A DNA stretch of 5,239 nt, taken from an uncultured Bacteroidales bacterium (GTDB taxonomy: Bacteria; Bacteroidota; Bacteroidia; Bacteroidales; Bacteroidaceae). Every line of letters begins with the position of its first letter. Positions within the stretch are counted from its first letter, which is position 1. The stretch lies in assembly GCA_902803195.1 (NCBI GenBank), contig CADCOX010000013.1, positions 1 to 5,239 on the forward strand, read 5' to 3'. The translations under genes were made by a program, and so were the position numbers. Below, one piece after another: positions 1-4,807 of the stretch. The notes under the pieces were generated by a model, which did not search any database, was not told where the DNA came from, and saw nothing but the letters and a program-made list of their open reading frames with translations.

Positions 1-1
1 A

Positions 2-229
2 GTGCGTGGCGAGGCTTATGGCGACACGCCCGAGGAGCATGCACTCCTCCTTGCTCTCAACCAACATCCAGAGGGGCTTACGCTGAATGCACTCCTGCGA
101 GAGTTGAAGGCTTCGGCCTCGGCCGCACCGCGCCATCTGGCCATCGACATCCTTGCACGTTTCATCCGATTCGGGCTCGCCCGCATCGAACACCACGAGC
201 AACAATGGCTCTTCCTCCCTGCCGAGTGA
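2..229 (+). CDS. C-terminal end of an unrecognised protein (5' end outside the window)
   Basis: The frame is open from the left edge and stops with TGA at 227-229, leaving about 75 residues. The first codon in view is GTG, but nothing suggests it is a true start, so I read this as the tail of a longer gene. The segment is mostly helical in character: a Leu/Ala-rich helix (HALLLALNQHPEG), a second helix (LNALLRELKAS), then a longer amphipathic helix (LAIDILARFIRFGLARIE) followed by a short strand-like end (QQWLFLPAE). This pattern resembles a small winged-helix or helical C-terminal domain, but I do not recognise a family and assign no function. It lies on the same strand as the SIMPL-domain gene, but a 276-bp gap with a repeat array and a fresh promoter separates them, so they are probably not one operon. 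Confidence 0.6.
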   Translation: MRGEAYGDTPEEHALLLALNQHPEGLTLNALLRELKASASAAPRHLAIDILARFIRFGLARIEHHEQQWLFLPAE

Positions 230-260
230 GAACATGCCTAGGAATATCATTATTTCTTTT

Positions 261-364
261 CGAAATGTCGAGATACCGAGAAGCCGAGATAACAAAATAA
301 GGAAATATCGAGATAACGAGATAACGAAATACCGAAATACCGAAATACGGAAACGCTGAAATAC
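261..364. repeat. Degenerate 8-bp tandem array, 13 units in perfect register
   Basis: Thirteen consecutive 8-bp units follow the approximate consensus CGARATAM with no insertion or deletion over 104 bp. In order the units are CGAAATGT, CGAGATAC, CGAGAAGC, CGAGATAA, CAAAATAA, GGAAATAT, CGAGATAA, CGAGATAA, then three CGAAATAC, and finally the diverged GGAAACGC and TGAAATAC. Identical neighbours (two CGAGATAA, three CGAAATAC) suggest recent local duplication, and the edge units are most diverged. The array begins 31 bp after the stop of the upstream gene and ends 63 bp before the -33 element of the next promoter. It is too short-period and has no spacers, so it is not CRISPR. Its function is unknown. 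Confidence 0.9.
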
Positions 365-427
365 CATCATCACCACCTCCCCATCCTATCTCAATAAAGG
401 TTAAACATGTGAAAAAGTCGAAAATAC

Positions 428-459
428 TTTGGCCGCCCAACCACTTTCGACTACATTTG
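428..459 (+). promoter_or_regulatory. Bacteroidetes-type promoter for the SIMPL-domain gene
   Basis: A TTTG -33 element (428-431) and a TACATTTG -7 element (452-459) are separated by 20 bp, which fits the primary sigma factor consensus of Bacteroidetes (TTTG, about 19-21 bp, TAnnTTTG). Transcription would start around 463-467, giving a 5' leader of about 40 nt before the ATG at 506. This is the best-formed promoter in the window. Confidence 0.75.
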
Positions 460-505
460 CGCCCGTGAACCACAATCGTTAACCCACTTCAATCTATCTA
501 TCACG

Positions 506-1228
506 ATGAAATCATTTGAATTCCATTTCATGGGCGAGGCTCTGCTCATCGCCATCGGACTCTTCCTCGGGGGAAGAGCCATCCGTCAGGGGTTCGTCAA
601 ATTCAAGGAGATGGACCGCACCGTCACCGCTAAAGGTTTGTCTGAGAAAGAGGTCGAAGCTGACAAGGCTACATGGCCTCTGAAGTTCAAAGAGTTGGGC
701 AACGACCCAGCCGAGCTCTATGAGCGCATCGAGACCAACACGCGTGCCGTCGTCGAGTTCCTCAAGAAAGGAGGCGTCAAGGAGACAGAGATCTCAGTAG
801 CACCGCCTACCCTCGTCGACCAACAGGCCAACATGAGCTATTCTAACGAGACCGTGCGCTATCGCTACAAAGCCAACTGCGTCATCACCGTCGTCTCAAA
901 AGACGTAGCCCTCGTACGCAAATTGGTCAGTCATCAGGCAGAACTCATGCGACAAGGCGTTACCATCGTAGGCAACGAGTACGATGAAGGACCTGTCGTA
1001 ACCTACGAGTTCACCGGTCTCAACACGATTAAGCCCGAGATGATAGCCGAAGCCACGAAGAATGCCCGCAAGACAGCCGAACGCTTTGCCGAAGACTCAG
1101 GCAGCAAATTAGGCAAGATACGCACGGCCGACCAGGGACAGTTCTCCATTGAGAGCCGCGACCAGAACACGCCCTGGATAAAGAACGTACGCGTCGTAGC
1201 CACCGTAGTTTATATGCTCAAAGATTAG
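506..1228 (+). CDS. SIMPL-domain (DUF541) membrane-anchored protein
   Basis: The 240-residue product begins with a short basic/aromatic stretch and one hydrophobic segment (about residues 9-25, ALLIAIGLFLGG), followed by basic residues. It is probably a signal anchor or uncleaved signal sequence that places the rest outside the inner membrane. From about residue 38 (RTVTAKGLSEKEVEAD) to the end the sequence follows the SIMPL/DUF541 pattern: an opening strand with the GLSEKEV-type motif, a helix with regularly spaced charged residues (ERIETNTRAVVEFLKKGG), the strand VKETEISVAPPTLVD, and a C-terminal helix (IAEATKNARKTAERFAEDSG) before the final strand. SIMPL proteins are periplasmic or surface proteins of mostly unknown role; some have been linked to stress tolerance. 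The gene has its own promoter (428-459) and terminator (1261-1301), so it appears to be a single-gene unit. Family assignment is firm; biological role is not. Confidence 0.88.
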   Translation: MKSFEFHFMGEALLIAIGLFLGGRAIRQGFVKFKEMDRTVTAKGLSEKEVEADKATWPLKFKELGNDPAELYERIETNTRAVVEFLKKGGVKETEISVAPPTLVDQQANMSYSNETVRYRYKANCVITVVSKDVALVRKLVSHQAELMRQGVTIVGNEYDEGPVVTYEFTGLNTIKPEMIAEATKNARKTAERFAEDSGSKLGKIRTADQGQFSIESRDQNTPWIKNVRVVATVVYMLKD

Positions 1229-1260
1229 CCAACGACTAGAAACAACTTTCACCCTATAGA

Positions 1261-1301
1261 CAAGGAATCCCGCCAGACGCGCTGACGGGATTCCTTGTTT
1301 T
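1261..1301 (+). terminator. Strong intrinsic terminator of the SIMPL-domain gene
   Basis: A 12-bp perfect stem is formed by CAAGGAATCCCG (1261-1272) and CGGGATTCCTTG (1286-1297). Inside, CAG/CTG can pair after a single mismatch, leaving a 5-nt loop. The right arm is followed by TTTT (1298-1301). It starts 32 bp after the SIMPL gene stop. Because the AraC-type gene converges and ends at 1303, the same hairpin lies directly behind that gene too and may act in both directions, although the - strand side lacks a good T-run. Confidence 0.9.
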
Positions 1302-1302
1302 C

Positions 1303-1707
1303 TTAATCGACAGGTTTACTCTTTCTGACTTCCCCTGGGGTTTTCCCAAACTTGCGTTTGAAGATAGCAGAAAAATGTGATACGTTCTTGAAGCCAACGT
1401 CGAAACAGACATCTGAGACACGACGACCACGATCGAGCATATCATAGGCTGCACGCAGCCGACGAGCCGTCAACCAGCGCTCGGGTGAGAGTTCGCTCAT
1501 CCGCTTGAAGTCGCGCTTGAATGTAGAAAGACTACGGCCCGAAGCTTTTGCAAACTCACTCATTGACATATCACACCTGTAATTTTTTTCCATGAAGTCG
1601 CGCAGGTCGATTTTCGTAGCGCGCCCTTTACGGACATAGGTGTTTTGAGCTGTAGCCGCACCTACGGGTGCGCTAGCCTGTGTGGAAGTGTTTTGTTTCT
1701 CGGGCAT
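1303..1707 (-). CDS. Short AraC-family transcriptional regulator (DNA-binding domain only)
   Basis: The 134-residue product consists almost entirely of an AraC/XylS C-terminal DNA-binding domain. The first helix-turn-helix covers about residues 47-68 (MSMSEFAKASGRSLSTFKRDF), and the second covers about 96-119, ending in the family signature around SHFSAIFKRKFGKTPGEVRK. Full-length AraC regulators of this type are usually some 260-300 residues with an N-terminal sensing domain. Here only about 25 low-complexity residues rich in Ala, Thr, Gln and Ser precede the linker (RKGRATKIDLRDFMEKNY). The DNA upstream of the ATG is AT-rich and shows no remnant of a sensor domain, so this looks like a natural short form rather than a recent break. 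It is transcribed divergently from rhaM, making rhaM and its own gene plausible targets. The effector, if any, cannot be read from the sequence. Confidence 0.9.
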   Translation of the reverse strand: MPEKQNTSTQASAPVGAATAQNTYVRKGRATKIDLRDFMEKNYRCDMSMSEFAKASGRSLSTFKRDFKRMSELSPERWLTARRLRAAYDMLDRGRRVSDVCFDVGFKNVSHFSAIFKRKFGKTPGEVRKSKPVD

Positions 1708-1775
1708 ACTATTAATTTATGTCAGTAACAAGCGAAAAAGGAGAACTTTAATGGGGAGTCTCCCATCTTGCGCTG

Positions 1776-1783
1776 CAAAGGTA
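1776..1783 (-). promoter_or_regulatory. Predicted -7 box of the AraC-type gene
   Basis: On the - strand the sequence reads TACCTTTG followed by CAGCGC, matching the Bacteroidetes -7 consensus TAnnTTTG. No convincing TTTG lies about 20 bp further upstream, so the -33 element is weak or absent. The leader to the ATG at 1707 would be about 60 nt and lacks a clear Shine-Dalgarno sequence. Confidence 0.55.
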
Positions 1784-1847
1784 AGTCATTCAAATTGAAC
1801 CGCATTTGTTTTACGGACCAATTTGTCAAAAAGAGGTGTTTTTATCC

Positions 1848-1907
1848 TTAAAATGGAATGAATAGGGGCCTTTCAAGACATTTTAAATAAAAAAAAGGCA
1901 TTTTAAA
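1848..1907. promoter_or_regulatory. Candidate AraC-type operator: two direct half-sites plus one inverted copy
   Basis: GACATTTTAAA (1877-1887) and GGCATTTTAAA (1897-1907) are direct repeats exactly 20 bp apart, close to two helical turns. A third copy of the core CATTTTAA lies inverted at 1848-1855. AraC-family proteins commonly bind direct half-sites with about 20-21 bp spacing. The two direct copies would be centred near -63 and -43 of the predicted rhaM start, the usual place for an activator that overlaps the -35 region. The binding protein is inferred only; the AT-rich composition makes chance repeats possible. Confidence 0.4.
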
Positions 1908-1930
1908 ATTTTTCTACCACGATTTTTCAC

Positions 1931-1938
1931 TACTTTTG
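1931..1938 (+). promoter_or_regulatory. Predicted -7 box of rhaM
   Basis: TACTTTTG matches TAnnTTTG and is followed by CA, as in several other promoters here. No TTTG is present at the expected -33 position (about 1907-1910 reads AATT); the downstream candidate AraC half-site ends there instead. A poor -33 element with an adjacent operator suggests an activator-dependent promoter. The leader would be about 35 nt. Confidence 0.55.
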
Positions 1939-1979
1939 CACATCATTTACTACTCTTTTAACGAAAAAACTAATAACTG

Positions 1980-2294
1980 ATGAGAAGATTTGCTTTTAAA
2001 ATGTTCCTCAAACCTGGATTTGAGGAAGAGTACGAACGCCGTCATGCTGCACTCTGGCCCGAGCTGCGAAAAGGCATTAAGGATGCGGGCGTTAGCAATT
2101 ACAGCATCTACTGGGATCGGGAGACCAATATCCTCTTCGGCTATCAAGAGATCGAAGGCGAACAGAGTTCACAGGACATGGGGGCCGACGAGACTACACA
2201 ACGATGGTGGGACTACATGAAAGACATCATGGAGACGAATCCCGACAACAGCCCCGTCACCATCCCCATCCGCGAGGTCTTCCACCTGGACTAA
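1980..2294 (+). CDS. rhaM: L-rhamnose mutarotase
   Basis: The 104-residue product has the same length as the E. coli enzyme and aligns from end to end from memory of that family. RhaM interconverts the alpha and beta anomers of L-rhamnose in the cytoplasm, feeding rhamnose isomerase. Key positions are kept: Tyr18 and the catalytic His22 in EEEYERRHAALWPEL, Tyr41 in SNYSIYWD, the tryptophan pair Trp76-Trp77 in QRWWDYM, and the C-terminal NPDNSPV...REVFHLD signature. The start at ATG 1980 gives the standard N-terminus (MRRFAFKMFL). No rhamnose isomerase, kinase, aldolase or permease gene is in view, so the gene stands alone next to a divergent AraC-type regulator. Its stop codon overlaps that of the convergent exonuclease gene. 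It might act on rhamnose released from polysaccharides, but the window shows no such locus. Confidence 0.96.
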   Translation: MRRFAFKMFLKPGFEEEYERRHAALWPELRKGIKDAGVSNYSIYWDRETNILFGYQEIEGEQSSQDMGADETTQRWWDYMKDIMETNPDNSPVTIPIREVFHLD

Positions 2295-3151
2295 TCTTTC
2301 ACAACATGCGTGCCAAGGGCAAAGGACTTCTCCAGATTGCCCGTACCCTCCATGTGATCGGTCTTGGCTGAGATATCATCAAGATGACTGATGAGCTCAG
2401 CCTCTGGTGTGCAGGGCAGAACAGGCGAACCGAATTCGAGGCGCCCGTGATGAGCCAACACACAATGGACAATGCGTTTCACCTCCTCAGCGTCTACACC
2501 TTGTTTCTCCAACTCGGTGTGTAGTTTGTGTGCGCCTATGTAGATGTGCCCCAGCAGATACATATCCTCCTGCCCCTCGCCGGCACGATTGTACTCATAA
2601 ACCTTGCCATAATCGTGGAATAGAATGGCCAACACGCAACGCTCAATCTTCACGGGATAGGGCAGCACAGGATAAAGGCCATCGAGCATTGCCAACATCT
2701 GATGGGTGTGATTCAGTAGGCCTCCCGGGAAGGCATGATGGACGGTTGTAGCTGCGGGGTACTCAGAGTAGGGCTTGTACAGCTTAGCTCCAAACTCCGT
2801 GATGATGCCCTTCAGTTTGTCATCGCTGCAGTAACCCAAAAGATGAGCGATTGTGGCATCCCAGACTTCGCGACCGATGGGACGTGGCAGCAAGTCATAG
2901 AGAGGATGCGACGGATCGGGCATCGGGCCATTTTTCAAGTCCATTGCATTGCACGACTTCTTGCCTTGATTGTCCTTCAAGGAATAGAACGAGACAATCC
3001 GTCCTACCACTGGTTCTTGCTGCGGGCCCAACTCCCAAACTGCTACATTCAAAATCTCTTCACGGTTGGCCACCTTCAACGTTGCAAAGGGAGCACCTGT
3101 CTTGGTTGTCCCGTTCGTGCGCGCGAGTACTATATATTCTGTCATGGTCAT
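2291..3151 (-). CDS. YhaM-like 3'-5' exoribonuclease (OB-fold plus HD domain)
   Basis: Read from the ATG at 3151 the product has 286 residues. An N-terminal OB-fold (about residues 4-75, starting TEYIVLARTNGTTKTGAPFATLKV) is followed by an HD-type metal-dependent hydrolase domain. Visible HD-domain residues are the HHAFPGGLLNHT segment (residues 138-149), the HD pair in LFHDYGKVYEYN (179-180), a later histidine pair in LAHHGRLEFGSP (234-235) and the aspartates in SHLDDISAK (258-259). This order matches the YhaM family, cytoplasmic 3'-5' exoribonucleases of about 310 residues in Bacillus; the activity here is inferred from the family. The upstream in-frame ATG at 3253 is unlikely because a predicted -7 box (3231-3238) lies downstream of it; ATGs at 3202 and 3145 remain possible. 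Its 3' end overlaps rhaM by 4 bp, with no room for a terminator between them. Confidence 0.88.
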   Translation of the reverse strand: MTMTEYIVLARTNGTTKTGAPFATLKVANREEILNVAVWELGPQQEPVVGRIVSFYSLKDNQGKKSCNAMDLKNGPMPDPSHPLYDLLPRPIGREVWDATIAHLLGYCSDDKLKGIITEFGAKLYKPYSEYPAATTVHHAFPGGLLNHTHQMLAMLDGLYPVLPYPVKIERCVLAILFHDYGKVYEYNRAGEGQEDMYLLGHIYIGAHKLHTELEKQGVDAEEVKRIVHCVLAHHGRLEFGSPVLPCTPEAELISHLDDISAKTDHMEGTGNLEKSFALGTHVVKD

Positions 3152-3230
3152 CACTATTTGGATAAAAACTATTGGTGCCTCGTTTTCTTCTTTCAAGCTC
3201 ATAAAGACGCTCTTGTCCTTCAAGGCGCTG

Positions 3231-3238
3231 CAAAGATA
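3231..3238 (-). promoter_or_regulatory. Predicted -7 box of the YhaM-like gene
   Basis: On the - strand the box reads TATCTTTG followed by CAGCGC. The 11-nt string CTTTGCAGCGC is identical to that at the AraC gene's promoter. No good -33 TTTG is found about 20 bp upstream. Transcription would begin near 3224-3227, which excludes the ATG at 3253 and leaves a leader of about 75 nt to 3151 (or about 23 nt to 3202). Confidence 0.55.
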
Positions 3239-3416
3239 ATCATTATTCTGCAACTGCCATCCTCTTTTTTGCTTTTTTCGTTAAAGCCTCTTACTTTTTG
3301 CCCCCTAACTTGTCACTTTCCCCTCCTCATATACCTTCTCAGCAAGTCGAGCCCTCCATTTAGCACCTTTGCGGAAACGCCATTGCAGCTCTTTCCATTC
3401 ATTTTTGTCACTTTTT

Positions 3417-3448
3417 CTTGGGCTTTCAGTGTAAAATGTCTACCTTTG
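3417..3448 (+). promoter_or_regulatory. Predicted promoter of the pfs-luxS cluster
   Basis: TACCTTTG (3441-3448) matches the -7 consensus. CTTG at 3417-3420, 20 bp upstream, matches three of four bases of the -33 TTTG element. Transcription would start about 3452-3455, giving a leader of roughly 26-30 nt. This position rules out the in-frame ATGs at 3418 and 3436 as pfs starts. Confidence 0.65.
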
Positions 3449-3467
3449 TGCCATCAAACCCAACAAA

Positions 3468-3521
3468 ATGGAAAAAGCGTATGAAGATTGGAGTTATTTC
3501 AGCCATGACGAAGGAGCATGA
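3468..3521 (+). other. Possible 17-codon upstream ORF overlapping the pfs start
   Basis: The first ATG after the predicted pfs transcription start lies at 3468, in an A-rich context (CAACAAAATG) typical of Bacteroidetes starts. It is in a different frame from pfs and encodes MEKAYEDWSYFSHDEGA before a TGA at 3519-3521, so it spans the true pfs ATG at 3481. It may be a translated leader that tunes pfs, or simply a chance ATG. There is no ribosome-binding evidence to decide. Confidence 0.25.
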
Positions 3522-4230
3522 GCAGCTGACCGACCTGCTGACCGATGCTCATAAAGAGCACGAAGGGACGTTCTACTTCACGATAGGCAACGTGGGCGCC
3601 AACACGCTCATTTTGATGGAATGTGGTATTGGCAAGGTTAATGCGGCCGTAGGCGCAACGATGCTCATCCGTCGCTACGCCCCCGACTGCGTCATCTCGA
3701 CGGGTTGCGCCGGCGGCATCGACGAGAGCCTCAACGTCATGGATGTGGTCGTGAGCACGCAAACAACCTACCACGACGTAGTCATCCCTGGTTCCGAGCA
3801 CGGGCAGGTGCAGGGATTCCCCTCTCGTTTCCGGGCTGAAGAGCAACTGGTGGAAACGGCCATGAGCCTCAACCATCTACCGACCAACGAACAAGCCGAA
3901 GCGTCTCAACTCCGCTCTACCATCCGCAGCGGTCTCATCTGCTCGGGCGATCAATTCATCAGCGATCAAACAGAACTCTCTCGCATCAAACAACTATTCC
4001 CCGAGGCATTGGCAGTAGACATGGAGAGCGCTGCTATTGCCCAGACCTGTTTCCTGCTACAGACACCCTTCGTCAGTTTCCGCATCCTCAGCGACACCCC
4101 GGGCGCAGACAATCACCTCGAACAATACTTCAACTTCTGGGACGAGATGGCCAGCCGCTCCTTCGAGGTCACACGTCGGTTCCTCACCGCTTTACCCGAA
4201 CAATTCTCTGTCTTCCATTTTGAAGGATAG
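3481..4230 (+). CDS. mtnN: 5'-methylthioadenosine/S-adenosylhomocysteine nucleosidase
   Basis: The 249-residue cytoplasmic enzyme (also called Pfs) hydrolyses S-adenosylhomocysteine to adenine and S-ribosylhomocysteine, and methylthioadenosine to adenine and methylthioribose. The N-terminus MKIGVISAMTKE places the catalytic Glu at residue 12, as in E. coli. The family motifs follow: CGIGKVNAAVGAT (48-60), TGCAGGI (74-80), SGDQFI (155-160), VDMESAAIA with Glu182, and FRILSDTPG with Arg201 and the catalytic Asp205. E. coli has Ser at the position of Cys76 in the TGCAGG motif; whether this matters is unclear. It is slightly longer than the E. coli protein (232), mostly from an internal insertion and a short C-terminal tail. 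The ATG at 3481 is chosen because the motif starts there and the upstream in-frame ATGs precede the promoter. LuxS, the next enzyme in the pathway, is 49 bp downstream. Confidence 0.96.
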   Translation: MKIGVISAMTKEHEQLTDLLTDAHKEHEGTFYFTIGNVGANTLILMECGIGKVNAAVGATMLIRRYAPDCVISTGCAGGIDESLNVMDVVVSTQTTYHDVVIPGSEHGQVQGFPSRFRAEEQLVETAMSLNHLPTNEQAEASQLRSTIRSGLICSGDQFISDQTELSRIKQLFPEALAVDMESAAIAQTCFLLQTPFVSFRILSDTPGADNHLEQYFNFWDEMASRSFEVTRRFLTALPEQFSVFHFEG

Positions 4231-4279
4231 ACGATACACAAAGTACATGCAATATGATTATTGAACACCTGTTTTGAAT

Positions 4280-4774
4280 ATGGAAGTTATTCAGAGTTTC
4301 ACCATCGACCATACCCGGCTGAAACCGGGAATCTACATCTCGAGAAAAGACAAGGGTTTCACCACCTTCGACCTACGCATCACCGAGCCCAATTGCGAGC
4401 CTGCTGTGGCCCCTGCAGCTATGCATAGTTTAGAACATTTGATGGCCACTTGGTTCCGTAATTCATCCGTGAAGGAAGATGTCGTTTATGTCGGTCCTAT
4501 GGGCTGCCTGACAGGAATGTACATTGTGATGACAGGCGACTACTCAGTGCTGGATCTTCGCGAGCTGACCATCCAGTGTCTGGAGTGGATTCTCACGCAA
4601 ACGGAGGTCCCTGCCACCACGCCCGAGACTTGCGGCAACTACCTGCTGCACGACCTGCCGATGTGCCACTGGGAGAGTCGGCGTTACCTCGATCGCCTGA
4701 AAAATGATTTCCATAGCGAATACACTGCACTTCAGGTAACCTTGGAGGACGGCAAGGTCTTTGCCGATGCATAA
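4280..4774 (+). CDS. luxS: S-ribosylhomocysteine lyase (AI-2 synthase)
   Basis: The 164-residue product has the usual LuxS length. LuxS cleaves S-ribosylhomocysteine, the product of the preceding gene, into homocysteine and 4,5-dihydroxy-2,3-pentanedione, which cyclises into autoinducer 2. The N-terminus (SFTIDHTRLKPGIYIS) is typical. The metal site is complete: His49 and His53 with Glu52 in HSLEHL, and Cys118 in ETCGNYLLHDL; the catalytic cysteine is Cys76 in GPMGCLTGMY. These correspond to His54, His58, Glu57, Cys126 and Cys84 of the Bacillus enzyme. I prefer ATG 4280 over the in-frame TTG at 4274. No promoter is visible in the 49 bp after pfs, so the two genes are probably cotranscribed, giving complete SAH recycling via the LuxS route. 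Whether the product serves as a signal or only in methyl-cycle detoxification cannot be told here. Confidence 0.97.
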   Translation: MEVIQSFTIDHTRLKPGIYISRKDKGFTTFDLRITEPNCEPAVAPAAMHSLEHLMATWFRNSSVKEDVVYVGPMGCLTGMYIVMTGDYSVLDLRELTIQCLEWILTQTEVPATTPETCGNYLLHDLPMCHWESRRYLDRLKNDFHSEYTALQVTLEDGKVFADA

Positions 4775-4807
4775 CCACGACATACTGCTATTTGTTAACC
4801 CTTCGAC

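Larger units (their letters stand above)
3152..3480. other. Divergent intergenic control region between the exonuclease gene and pfs
   Basis: This 329-bp stretch separates two divergent genes. It holds a predicted -7 box for each direction (3231-3238 on - and 3441-3448 on +). Between them, about 3255-3425 is markedly pyrimidine-rich on the + strand and includes a direct repeat of TTGTCACTTT (3310-3319 and 3405-3414). I see no convincing gene, tRNA, terminator hairpin or known riboswitch here. A lone ACCTTTGCGG at 3365-3374 resembles a -7 region but lacks the leading TA. Confidence 0.6.

Noticed and set aside
153..359. 68-residue + strand ORF ending in Arg/Lys/Tyr-rich repeats
   Set aside because: It overlaps the first gene in another frame and its C-terminal half is only the tandem array.
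261..364. CRISPR array
   Set aside because: The units are 8 bp and directly adjacent with no spacers, and no cas genes are present.
162..473. 103-residue - strand ORF with 8-residue repeating pattern
   Set aside because: It is the translation of the 8-bp array (three units give eight codons) and also runs antisense through the upstream gene's end and across the SIMPL promoter. No start context or family resemblance.
3152..3253. Longer N-terminus of the YhaM-like protein starting at 3253
   Set aside because: That ATG lies upstream of the predicted -7 box at 3231-3238, and the extra residues do not resemble the family N-terminus.
3418..3480. Extended pfs start at 3418 or 3436
   Set aside because: Both ATGs precede the predicted transcription start, and the family N-terminus MKIGVISAM begins exactly at 3481.
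3449..3480. SAM or SAH riboswitch in the pfs leader
   Set aside because: The predicted leader is under about 30 nt, too short for a known riboswitch, and no stable hairpin is visible.
2735..3484. 249-residue + strand ORF, partly hydrophobic
   Set aside because: It is antisense to the YhaM-like gene for much of its length, then runs through pyrimidine-rich spacer DNA, which explains the Leu/Phe/Ser content.
3499..3876. 125-residue - strand ORF within pfs
   Set aside because: Antisense shadow of a clearly recognised gene with strong motifs on the + strand.
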